From an uncultured Bacteroides sp. (lineage in GTDB: Bacteria; Bacteroidota; Bacteroidia; Bacteroidales; Bacteroidaceae): 64,000 nt of DNA. Numbering within the stretch: position 1 is the first letter of the stretch; each line of letters starts with the position of its first letter. The notes beneath the pieces were generated by a model. That model saw only the letters and a list, made by a program, of their open reading frames with translations. It did no database searches and was not told the DNA's origin. Location: positions 372,001-436,000 of the forward strand of contig NZ_OY787466.1 of NCBI RefSeq assembly GCF_963678845.1, in the 5' to 3' direction. The position numbers and the translations under genes are program-made. This document shows positions 34,836-43,636 of the stretch, one piece after another.

Positions 34836-37800
34836 ATGAAGAAAATACATCTCATTATATCGTTTCTTATATTCTTTTTAACCGGTATCTCGAGCTATTC
34901 ACAACGGGACTTCTTTACCAAATACTATTTTAAAAACTTAAATATAAGAGATGGTCTGTCACAGAGTACAGTAAATGCTATTTTGCAAGACAGCAAAGGC
35001 TTTATGTGGTTTGGAACAAAAGATGGACTCAACCGGTATGATGGTCTGTCTTTCCGTGTCTTTAAGTTTGATGCAAATACGAAAAAATCTATAGGGAATA
35101 ATTTTATAACTGCACTTTATGAAGACCAGAAAGGAAATATATTTGTGGGTACTGATGCTGGTTTATATATTTATTCTTCAATAACGGACTCTTTTAAGCG
35201 TTTCTCATTAAGAAGTGCTCAGGGAACATCTATTGAACATTCTGTCACTTCTATTATTAGTGATAAAAAAGGAGGTATCTGGATTTCTGTAGATTTTCAG
35301 GGGCTTTTTTACTATGAACCTGCGCAGGAAACTCTTATTAATTATTTTTCCAGCAAATCAAAGAAATTTATCACTGCCAATATAACCCGCTTCTGGTTTG
35401 ATGATAATGGTACTTGTTGGCTTTGTTTGTATGATGATAATCTATATTATACCAAAGATCATTTTAAAACACTGAAACCTTTTGTTGCTGCTGATGGGAG
35501 TCAGCCCTTTAAAGATGATATTATCAATAAGCTGGTTTCAGGACCTCATCATTATTTGTATGTTGGTTCTTCGAAAGGTGGATTGAAAGAGATAGATTTA
35601 GCAACAAACAAGGTTCGCACTCTTTTATTAAAGGATGAATCAGGAGAAATAATTTATGCCCGGGAAATAGCCTTTTATTCCAAAGATGAAATTTGGGTAG
35701 GGTCTGAATCGGGACTGTTTATTTATCACCTCAAAACAGGAAAGTTTACACACCATACTTGTGTGAATGGTGATCCTTATTCACTTACTGACAATGCTAT
35801 TTATTCTTTGCTTAAAGATAAGGAAGGGGGGATGTGGATTGGTTCTTATTTTGGTGGCATCAATTATTATCCAAAACAATACACTTATTTTGAGAAGTTT
35901 TATTCTTCCGGAAATACAAACAGGGATTTAGGAAAGAGAGTCAGGGAATTCTGTGAAAGCAACGATGGCACTATATGGATAGGGACCGAGGATAAAGGAC
36001 TGTTTAATTATAATCCGGCAACGGGTGCTATTAAGCCGTTTACAAATCCGGCTATTTATCATAATGTTCATGGTCTTTGCCTGGATGGGGACTATTTATG
36101 GATTGGTACATTTGCCAAAGGGTTAAACCGCCTGAATTTAAAAACAAAGGAGATAAAGTCATACCACAAAGGAACCGGACTTAATATGTTAAGTGCGAAT
36201 GATATTTTTACTATTTGCCGTTCGGCTTCGGGTACACTCTGGATTGGAACAACTTACGGACTGATGCGTTACAACAGGCAAACGGATGATTTTACCCGCA
36301 TTCCGGAGTTGAACGGAAAGTTTATTTATGATATAAAAGAAGATGCGCATGGCAACTTGTGGCTGGCTACTTATGCTAACGGAGCTTATAGGTATGATAT
36401 AAACAAAAAGAAATGGAAGAACTATCTGCATAATGAAAATGATAACAATAGTCTTCCGTATGATAAGGTAGTGAGCATCTTTGAAGATAGCCAAAGACAA
36501 ATATGGCTGACAACGCAGGGCAGAGGATTCTGCAAGTTTAATCCGGCTTCGGAAACATTCACCAGATATGGTTCCAAAGATGGATTGCCTAATGATGTGA
36601 TTTATCAGATTGTGGAGGATGAAAACGGAATGTTCTGGATTACTACAAATGCAGGACTGGTAAGATTTAATCCTCAGACAAGAAGTAGTAAAGTATTTAC
36701 TGTGGCTAATGGACTGCTGGGTAACCAGTTTAATTTCCGTTCGGGTTTCAAGGCTAAAAATGAAACTATTTATTTCGGTAGTATAGACGGATTTATTTCT
36801 TTTAATCCGGAAACGTTTTCTGATAATAAATATATTCCTTACGTAGCAATTACCGACTTTTTGCTCTTTAATAAATCTGTTTCTGTGGGTGATGAAGATT
36901 CACCATTGAAAAAAAGTATTACTTACTCTGATGCAATTGTGCTTGATGCTGATCAGAACTCTTTTTCTCTGCGGATAGCCGCGTTAAGTTATCAGGCTCC
37001 ACAAATGAACCGGCTGATGTATAAATTAGACGGTTTTGATAAAGAGTGGCTTTCTGTTACAGGGAACTCTCTTATCACTTATTCAAATCTGGAGTATGGT
37101 GACTATGTATTCCGGGTAAGGGCATCAAATAGTGATGGTATATGGAATAATATAGAGACAACTTTGCATATTAAAATTCGTCCGCCGTTTTACCTTTCGG
37201 TGTGGGCTTATTGTTTCTATGTATTGTTCATCTCGGCCTCTGTTGTATATGTGATTTCTTATTTTAAGAAGAAGAGTGAAAGAAAGCATCAGCGTCAGAT
37301 TGAGAAATTTGAGCAGGAAAAGGAACATGAGATCTATAATGCTAAAATTGATTTCTTTACGAATGTGGCACACGAAATCCGTACTCCGCTTACTTTGATT
37401 AAAGGTCCGCTGGAGAATATTATTCTGAAAAAAAATGTGGATGCAGAGACAAAAGAAGATTTAAATATTATGAACCGGAATACAGAACGACTTTTGAATT
37501 TGACAAACCAGCTCCTCGATTTCCGGAAAACAGAAAGTCAGGGTTTTCGTCTTAGTTTTATAAAATGTAATATATCTGATTTACTGAGGGAAACTTATCT
37601 TCGCTTTACACCTTTGACAAAACAAAAAGGAATAGACTTTAAATTGAATGTGCCGGAAACTGATTTTTATGCTCATGTGGATAAAGAAGCATTTACTAAG
37701 ATTCTTAGTAATCTGTTCAATAATGCAGTGAAATATTCGGAATCATATATTCATGCAACGTTGGTAGTTGACTCTTCTCAGCAGGAAGCTGCTATTTTTA

Positions 37801-38861
37801 AGGTGCGTGTTGTAAATGATGGTCAGATTATTCCCGAAAGTATGAGGGATGAGATTTTTAAACCTTTTGTACGTTATGATGAGAACGGAATAAACAAACA
37901 AACTACAGGTACAGGAATAGGACTGGCTTTATCGCGCTCTTTGGCTGAATTGCATCAGGGAAGTCTGCGAATGGATAATGTTAGTGACTGTAACAGTTTC
38001 TGTCTCACACTACCGGCTGTTCAGAACCGGATTATCAATCTGGACATGGAGACTGTAAATACTCAGAGTGAAAAAACTGGTTCTCTGGTTAAATCTGTAA
38101 TGGCAAGTGATAATAAGTCGGTGGTTCTGGTTGTGGAAGACAATCTGGATATGCTGGCATTTGTAGTAAAACAGTTGTCGCCCACTTATACAGTTCTCAC
38201 TGCTATGAATGGAAAAGAAGCTTTGGAAGTTTTGGATAACAATTATGTTAATCTTGTGGTGAGTGATGTGATGATGCCTGTTATGGGTGGCTTTGAACTT
38301 TGCCGGATCATAAAATCCGATCTTAATTATAGTCATGTACCTGTTGTTTTGTTAACGGCCAAAACAAATATGCAATCTAAAATTGAAGGATTGGAGTTGG
38401 GCGCGGATGCTTATATAGACAAACCTTTCTCTATAGAATATTTGCTGGCAAATATTGCCAATTTAATTCAGAACCGCGAAAAGTTGCGTCAGGCATTTGC
38501 AAAATCACCGTTTATGGATCCTAATGCGATGGCACTGACTAAGGCTGAAGAAGAGTTTTTGGAAAAGCTAAATGACATTATTCAAATCAATTTGCATAAT
38601 CCTGATTTTAGCATTGATGATATGGCTGATACATTTAATATGAGCCGTTCCAGTTTTTACAGGAAAATAAAAGGAGTCCTTAATTTAACCCCGAATGAAT
38701 TTCTTCGCTTGGAACGTTTGAAGAAAGCTGCGCAATTATTAAAGGAAGGAGAAAACCGGGTGAATGAAATTTGCTATTTAGTAGGCTTTAACTCTCCGTC
38801 ATACTTCTCTAAATGTTTCCAGAAACAATTCGGAGTACTTCCCAAAGATTTTATTGCTTGA
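34836..38861 (+). CDS. Hybrid two-component system sensor-regulator (HTCS)
   Basis: 1341 residues. A signal peptide (1-22) is followed by a periplasmic sensor of two seven-bladed propellers (repeats such as GLSQSTVNAILQDSKGFMW and DGLNRYD), a Y_Y_Y domain (YKLDGFDKEW ... YGDYVFRVRAS) and one membrane helix (about 790-815). The kinase part has the phospho-acceptor His846 in HEIRTPLTLI and an HATPase domain with GTGIGLALS. A receiver domain has Asp1144 in VSDVMMP. The C-terminal AraC-type HTH includes FNMSRSSFYRKIKG and EICYLVGFNSPSYFSKCFQK. HTCS proteins bind a glycan fragment in the periplasm and activate nearby polysaccharide genes. Its targets are probably the operon starting at 39016 and perhaps the susCD promoter. 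It has its own promoter at 34766-34795. Confidence 0.96.
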   Translation: MKKIHLIISFLIFFLTGISSYSQRDFFTKYYFKNLNIRDGLSQSTVNAILQDSKGFMWFGTKDGLNRYDGLSFRVFKFDANTKKSIGNNFITALYEDQKGNIFVGTDAGLYIYSSITDSFKRFSLRSAQGTSIEHSVTSIISDKKGGIWISVDFQGLFYYEPAQETLINYFSSKSKKFITANITRFWFDDNGTCWLCLYDDNLYYTKDHFKTLKPFVAADGSQPFKDDIINKLVSGPHHYLYVGSSKGGLKEIDLATNKVRTLLLKDESGEIIYAREIAFYSKDEIWVGSESGLFIYHLKTGKFTHHTCVNGDPYSLTDNAIYSLLKDKEGGMWIGSYFGGINYYPKQYTYFEKFYSSGNTNRDLGKRVREFCESNDGTIWIGTEDKGLFNYNPATGAIKPFTNPAIYHNVHGLCLDGDYLWIGTFAKGLNRLNLKTKEIKSYHKGTGLNMLSANDIFTICRSASGTLWIGTTYGLMRYNRQTDDFTRIPELNGKFIYDIKEDAHGNLWLATYANGAYRYDINKKKWKNYLHNENDNNSLPYDKVVSIFEDSQRQIWLTTQGRGFCKFNPASETFTRYGSKDGLPNDVIYQIVEDENGMFWITTNAGLVRFNPQTRSSKVFTVANGLLGNQFNFRSGFKAKNETIYFGSIDGFISFNPETFSDNKYIPYVAITDFLLFNKSVSVGDEDSPLKKSITYSDAIVLDADQNSFSLRIAALSYQAPQMNRLMYKLDGFDKEWLSVTGNSLITYSNLEYGDYVFRVRASNSDGIWNNIETTLHIKIRPPFYLSVWAYCFYVLFISASVVYVISYFKKKSERKHQRQIEKFEQEKEHEIYNAKIDFFTNVAHEIRTPLTLIKGPLENIILKKNVDAETKEDLNIMNRNTERLLNLTNQLLDFRKTESQGFRLSFIKCNISDLLRETYLRFTPLTKQKGIDFKLNVPETDFYAHVDKEAFTKILSNLFNNAVKYSESYIHATLVVDSSQQEAAIFKVRVVNDGQIIPESMRDEIFKPFVRYDENGINKQTTGTGIGLALSRSLAELHQGSLRMDNVSDCNSFCLTLPAVQNRIINLDMETVNTQSEKTGSLVKSVMASDNKSVVLVVEDNLDMLAFVVKQLSPTYTVLTAMNGKEALEVLDNNYVNLVVSDVMMPVMGGFELCRIIKSDLNYSHVPVVLLTAKTNMQSKIEGLELGADAYIDKPFSIEYLLANIANLIQNREKLRQAFAKSPFMDPNAMALTKAEEEFLEKLNDIIQINLHNPDFSIDDMADTFNMSRSSFYRKIKGVLNLTPNEFLRLERLKKAAQLLKEGENRVNEICYLVGFNSPSYFSKCFQKQFGVLPKDFIA

Positions 38862-38976
38862 TTAGTCTTTAATAATGCTAAAAAGCATCTTTTTATTTAA
38901 TAGTTTCACTATTTGAACTAAAAATTATATCCTATTCCATATTTGGCGTGAAAGTTCTATTTAATGGGACGTTTGT

Positions 38977-39009
38977 TTTGTCTGAAAATTAACTGGTATT
39001 ATACTTTTG
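38977..39009 (+). promoter_or_regulatory. Promoter of the DUF4965-GH43 operon
   Basis: TTTG (38977-38980), a 21-base spacer and TACTTTTG (39002-39009) are a full Bacteroides promoter. It precedes the truncated GH2 fragment and then the intact operon. Confidence 0.65.
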
Positions 39010-39033
39010 CAGCAAACCAGAATATGAGATTGT

Positions 39034-39288
39034 ATGATAAAGCAATTTTCTACTTTAATAACTTTTGCAGTATGTGTATCCGCTTCTGCTCAATGGAAAG
39101 TCAGCCGGAGTAAAATAAAAACAAGCTGGGCTAATAAAATAGATATAAATAAGGTATTACCTGAATATCCCCATCCTATTATGGAACCTGGTAAATGGCA
39201 AAATCTGAACGGATTATGGAATTATGCTATTTTACCTATTGGAAAATTTCTTCCTCAAACTTATATTTATAATCATTATATATCATGA
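39034..39288 (+). pseudogene. Truncated GH2 N-terminal fragment
   Basis: 84 residues: a signal peptide ending SASAQ, then KVLPEYPHPIMEPGKWQNLN and GLWNYAILPIGKFLPQTY. This matches the first 75 residues of the GH2 at 2126-3937 (VLPEYPRPIMERKDWKNLNG, LWDYAI). The frame then ends in unrelated residues, and its stop overlaps the ATG of the next gene (ATGA at 39285). All catalytic parts are gone. The fragment keeps its promoter and reading frame, so it may still be translated and couple translation to the downstream gene. A deletion fused the start of an old GH2 gene to the DUF4965 gene. Confidence 0.8.
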
Positions 39289-41810
39289 AGAAATTATCTG
39301 TTTTATTATTAGCTGTATATGCGGCTTTTTTTTGTGCAGGTATTAGTGCGGCTAATAACTTTCGGTCGGAGAAGAAGAGCTCTTTACGTTCGCCGGCTTA
39401 CCCTTTGGTAACTGTGGATCCTTATTTTAGTGCATGGCAATTTTCTAATGAATTATACAAGGAGCCTGTAAGGCATTGGACAGGTAAAGAACATCCTATC
39501 ATAGGCGCTTTGCGTGTTGATGGCAAATCATATAGATTTATGGGAGTGGAGAGTTTGCCTCTAAAAGTAATTTTGCCTACAGCTTCAACTGAAAAATGGG
39601 ATGCTGAATATACTTTTAGCGAGCCAAAAGGTGCATGGACTAACTTAAATTATAAAGCAGTAAACTGGCAAAAAGGGAAATCTGCTTTCGGAACACCAGA
39701 ACAATCTCATCTCTCAACCGAATGGTTAACAAAAGATATCTGGGTAAGAAGAGTATTCAATTTGTCTGATGACTTGAAAAATCAAGAGGCTTATTTGAAT
39801 TATTCGCATGACGATATATTTGAACTTTATATTAATGGAACAAAAGTTGTTAGCACAGGTTATTCATGGAAAAACAATGTGTTACTAAAACTTTCTGACA
39901 AAGTAAAAGCTACACTCAAAAAAGGTGAAAATATCATTGTGGCTCATTGTCATAATCAAGAAGGCGGTGCTTATCTGGATTTTGGTTTATTTGAAAAAGA
40001 GAAAAATGTTGAGACTTTTACAACAGCAGCAGTGCAAAAATCAGCGATTGTGCTTCCTACTCAAACATTCTACACTTTTGAGTGCGGGCCGATAAAACTT
40101 TCGTTGATATTTACTGCACCATTGTTAATGGATGATTTAGATTTAATGACGCGTCCTATTAATTATATTACTTATCAGGTAAAAGCTACCGATAATAAGT
40201 TGCATGATGTGCAAATCTATTTTGATACAACTCCACAATGGGCCGTAAATGAGGACAGTCAAAAAGTTGATTTTGAGAAAATAGATAATAAAAATGGCAT
40301 TTCTTATCTTAAAACGGGAACAATTGAACAGCCTGTGCTGCAAAAGAAAGGTGACGATCTTCGTATTGATTGGGGATATTTCTATTTAGCCAGTAAAACA
40401 GATAAGAGTACAACTTTGAGCTTCGGCGATTACTCGTTATTAAAAAAAGAATTTGCTGCTAAAGGGAAGATAAGTTCTAGTGCAGCAACTTTATCTCCTG
40501 ATATGAAAAAGAAGATGACTGTCTTAACATATTCTCGTAACTTAGGAAAAATATCATCTACATCCAATAATGGATTTTTAATGCTTGGTTATGATGATCT
40601 CTATTCTATTCAGTATTACAAGAATAACTTAATGCCTTATTGGAAACATAATGGAACAGTAAATATATATCAGGAGTTCGAAAAGGCAAATTCAGATTAT
40701 ATCTCTATCATGAAAAGATGCGAAAAGTTCAATACAGAAATGATGAATGATGCAGCAAAATCAGGAGGAGAAAAATATGCTGATCTATGTGCTTTAGCTT
40801 ATCGTCAGGCAATTGCAGCTCACAAACTGGTTCAGGATAAAGATGGTAACTTATTATTTTTCTCAAAAGAAAATTTTAGCAATGGCTCTATTGGTACGGT
40901 TGATGTAACTTATCCTTCTGCTCCTCTGTTTCTAGTTTACAATCTGGATTTATTAAAGGGTATGTTAAACCCTATTTTTTACTACAGCGAGAGTGGCAAA
41001 TGGACAAAGCCTTTTGCTGCACATGATGTTGGAACATATCCGCAAGCTAACGGACAAACTTATGGAGGTGATATGCCTGTGGAAGAGAGTGGTAATATGC
41101 TTATTCTTACAACTGCAATAGCAAAAGCAGAAGGGAATGCAAATTATGCAAGGAAACATTGGGATGTGCTGACTATCTGGGCGGATTACTTGATAGGTGA
41201 GGGGCTTGATCCTGCCAATCAATTGTGTACTGATGACTTTGCCGGACATTTTGCTCATAACGCTAATCTTTCTATTAAGGCTATTATGGGGATTGCGGGA
41301 TATGGAATTCTCGCTGATATGCTAGGAAAAAAGGATGTTGCGGAGAAATACTTATCTGCAGCCAAAAAGATGGCAGTAAAATGGGAGAAAATGGCAAACG
41401 ATGGTGATCATTACAAATTAACTTTTGATCAAGCTGGAACATGGAGCCAGAAATATAATTTAGTTTGGGATAAGATGTTCGGGTTGAATATTTTTTCTTA
41501 TGATATTGCAAAAAAAGAAGTGGCCTATTACCTTACAAAGCAGAATTCTTATGGCTTACCATTGGATTCTCGTAAGACTTATACAAAATCAGACTGGATA
41601 ATGTGGACTGCTTTACTTACAGATACGCAACAAGACTTTGATGCATTAATTGACCCTATTTATAAATATGCCAACCAAACTACTACTCGTATGCCTTTGA
41701 GCGACTGGCACGAGACTACAGATGGTAACAGTGTAGGATTCAGATCACGCTCTGTTGTAGGTGGATACTTTATGAAGATGCTGGATGCTAAATTGGGCGT
41801 AAAGAAATAA
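39285..41810 (+). CDS. DUF4965/DUF5127/DUF1793 'glutaminase A-like' secreted protein
   Basis: 841 residues with a signal peptide (MKKLSVLLLAVYAAFFCAGI). Domains in order: DUF4964-like start (YPLVTVDPYFSAW, HWTGKEHPIIGALRVDG); an inserted GH2-type jelly-roll (about 110-250, with DIWVRRVFNL and DDIFELYINGTKVV); DUF5127; DUF4965; and the C-terminal (alpha/alpha)6 DUF1793 region with DLLKGMLNPIFYYSESGKW, HDVGTYPQANGQTYGG, MPVEESGNMLILT and TDDFAGHFAHNANLSIKAI. The name comes from a fungal glutaminase, but the polysaccharide-locus context suggests a glycoside hydrolase. Its start overlaps the stop of the GH2 fragment, and it shares a promoter with GH43, an (alpha/alpha)6-like protein and aldose epimerase. 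Confidence 0.88.
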   Translation: MKKLSVLLLAVYAAFFCAGISAANNFRSEKKSSLRSPAYPLVTVDPYFSAWQFSNELYKEPVRHWTGKEHPIIGALRVDGKSYRFMGVESLPLKVILPTASTEKWDAEYTFSEPKGAWTNLNYKAVNWQKGKSAFGTPEQSHLSTEWLTKDIWVRRVFNLSDDLKNQEAYLNYSHDDIFELYINGTKVVSTGYSWKNNVLLKLSDKVKATLKKGENIIVAHCHNQEGGAYLDFGLFEKEKNVETFTTAAVQKSAIVLPTQTFYTFECGPIKLSLIFTAPLLMDDLDLMTRPINYITYQVKATDNKLHDVQIYFDTTPQWAVNEDSQKVDFEKIDNKNGISYLKTGTIEQPVLQKKGDDLRIDWGYFYLASKTDKSTTLSFGDYSLLKKEFAAKGKISSSAATLSPDMKKKMTVLTYSRNLGKISSTSNNGFLMLGYDDLYSIQYYKNNLMPYWKHNGTVNIYQEFEKANSDYISIMKRCEKFNTEMMNDAAKSGGEKYADLCALAYRQAIAAHKLVQDKDGNLLFFSKENFSNGSIGTVDVTYPSAPLFLVYNLDLLKGMLNPIFYYSESGKWTKPFAAHDVGTYPQANGQTYGGDMPVEESGNMLILTTAIAKAEGNANYARKHWDVLTIWADYLIGEGLDPANQLCTDDFAGHFAHNANLSIKAIMGIAGYGILADMLGKKDVAEKYLSAAKKMAVKWEKMANDGDHYKLTFDQAGTWSQKYNLVWDKMFGLNIFSYDIAKKEVAYYLTKQNSYGLPLDSRKTYTKSDWIMWTALLTDTQQDFDALIDPIYKYANQTTTRMPLSDWHETTDGNSVGFRSRSVVGGYFMKMLDAKLGVKK

Positions 41811-41814
41811 ATTA

Positions 41815-42591
41815 ATGAAGAATTGTAAATTTGTATTTCTTGACTTTGTTTTACTGCCTTCTGTCTGTTTTGGTAATAATCCACCAATTAAGGCTGGCAG
41901 TAAAATAAAAGTAGTGGATTGCCCTGATACAAAGCCGATAAATTGTAACCTGCAGATGAATATCTTTGTGTTGCTACATCAGACTCTCCTTTAGGTCCTT
42001 TTAAACAATCTGTTCAAAAGCCTATGATAGAGAATGAAAAATGTATTGATAATTCTCTTTTCATTGATGACAATGGGAGGCCTTATCTTTTTTTTTGTTC
42101 GTTTCAACGACGGGAATAATATTTGGGTGGCAGAACTTACAGATGATTTATTGAATATTAAACCTGAAACAATGCATAAGTGCATTAATGTCTCTCAACT
42201 TTGGGAAGAGGTCTGGCCAAGGGTAAATGAAGGACCTTTTGTAATAAAACATAATAATAAGTACTATTTGACTTATTCTGCAAATAGTTATGAAAATCCT
42301 TTTTATGGAATCGGCTGTGCTACAGCTTCAGATCTGATGGGAAAATGGAAGAAATATGATTGGAATCCGCTGCTACAAAAGCCAGAAAACTTGGTTGGAA
42401 CAGGTCATGGAGCCATTTTTAAGGATAAAGATGGAGTGATGCGTCTTGTTTTTCATGCACATAAAGATAAAATAAATATATATCCAAGAGCGATGTATAT
42501 AACTACAGTAAACTTTGAACAGAAAAATAGAGAGGAAGTAATGTCTATTGATCACAATTATATAATTCCAATCTTAACTGTAAAGAAGTAG
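41815..42591 (+). pseudogene. Broken GH43 gene
   Basis: The reading frame opens at 41815 with a signal-like start (MKNCKFVFLDFVLLPSVCFG) but jumps from NPPIKAGSKIK straight to material matching the middle of a GH43. DEYLCVATSDSPLGPFKQ and IDNSLFIDDNGRPYLFF are in one frame, and VRFNDGNNIWVAEL, WPRVNEGPFVIKHNNKYYLT and GTGHGAIFKDKDGV in another. The shift falls at a run of nine T (about 42088-42096), where eight would keep the frame. The first blade with the catalytic base Asp is deleted. The open frame at 42034-42591 is therefore a fragment, not a protein start. GH43 propeller motifs are clear. It would have been a second arabinose/xylose-releasing enzyme beside the intact one downstream. Confidence 0.82.
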
Positions 42592-42623
42592 CAAGTATTA
42601 ATGTTTTAAAAGTAGAAAAAAGA

Positions 42624-43631
42624 ATGAAAAGAAATCTGTTATTATTATGTATGGCTTTTAGCAGTCTTGTGTGTTTTTCAAAAGAATATCCTCAAAAAGA
42701 GACTGAGACAAGATATAAAAATCCTGTTTTAAATTTCAGTCTTCCGGATCCGACAATAATTCGGGCTGACGATAAAAGCTTTTATCTGTACGCTACAGAA
42801 GATATCCGTAATTTGCCGATTTATAAGTCTACTGATTTAATTAATTGGAAATTTGTAGGCACAGCGTTTACAAATAACACTCGTCCCAATTTTGAACCTG
42901 ACGGAGGAATCTGGGCTCCTGATATAAATAAGATTAATGGCCTTTATGTTATGTATTATTCGATGTCTGTTTGGGGAGGTGAATGGACCTGTGGTATTGG
43001 AATAGCCACAGCAAATACACCTGACGGACCTTTTACGGACCGGGGAATGTTGTTCAGAAGCAACACTATTAATGTTCAGAATTCTATTGATCCTTTTTAT
43101 ATTGAAGATGGAGGGCGAAAATATCTTTTTTTGGGCAGTTTCCATGGAATATATGGAATAGAGCTTGCTGAAGACGGACTTTCTGTTAAATCGGGAGCTG
43201 AAAAAAAACAGGTTGCTGGTACAGCTTATGAAGGTACTTATATTCACAAAAAAGATGGTTATTATTATCTGTTTGCTTCGACAGGAACTTGCTGTGAAGG
43301 CTTGAACAGTACTTATCAGACGGTAGTAGGGCGTTCAGAGAATCTTTGGGGACCTTATGTTGACAAGAACGGGCAGGAAATGTTGAACAACCATCATGAG
43401 GTTTTGATACATAAGAATTTTGCTTTTGTAGGTACTGGACATAATTCGGAGATTGTATCTGATGATGCCGGACAAAGCTGGGTGTTTTATCATGGCGTTG
43501 ATAAAAAGAATCCTGAAGGCAGAGTCCTTTTACTGGATAAGGTTAATTGGGTAAATGGGTGGCCTTCAGTGGAGACAGATTCTCCGTCTCTTGATTCTGA
43601 AAGGCCTTTATTTAATATCAATAAAGATTAA
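42624..43631 (+). CDS. Secreted GH43 arabinanase/arabinofuranosidase-like enzyme
   Basis: 335 residues with a signal peptide (MKRNLLLLCMAFSSLVCFSK). Catalytic acids of the GH43 propeller: Asp42 (LPDPTIIR), Asp156 (NSIDPFYI) and Glu203 (AYEGTYIH). IWAPDINKINGLYVMYYSM, FASTGTCCEGLNSTYQTVVG and FVGTGHNSEI are shared with the GH43 lipoprotein at 16736-17770, indicating duplication. All key residues are present, so it should be active on alpha-arabinan or arabinose side chains. It is separated by 32 bases from the broken GH43 gene and by 5 bases from the next gene, within the HTCS-linked operon. Confidence 0.92.
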   Translation: MKRNLLLLCMAFSSLVCFSKEYPQKETETRYKNPVLNFSLPDPTIIRADDKSFYLYATEDIRNLPIYKSTDLINWKFVGTAFTNNTRPNFEPDGGIWAPDINKINGLYVMYYSMSVWGGEWTCGIGIATANTPDGPFTDRGMLFRSNTINVQNSIDPFYIEDGGRKYLFLGSFHGIYGIELAEDGLSVKSGAEKKQVAGTAYEGTYIHKKDGYYYLFASTGTCCEGLNSTYQTVVGRSENLWGPYVDKNGQEMLNNHHEVLIHKNFAFVGTGHNSEIVSDDAGQSWVFYHGVDKKNPEGRVLLLDKVNWVNGWPSVETDSPSLDSERPLFNINKD

Positions 43632-43636
43632 TTTAA

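Noticed and set aside
42088..42096. Nine-T run as a phase-variation switch
   Set aside because: The gene also lacks its first catalytic blade, so changing the tract length would not restore a working enzyme.
42034..42591. 185-codon open frame as a complete small protein with a membrane start
   Set aside because: Its first 20 residues come from the wrong frame of a GH43; the family match upstream is in another frame, so it is part of a broken gene.
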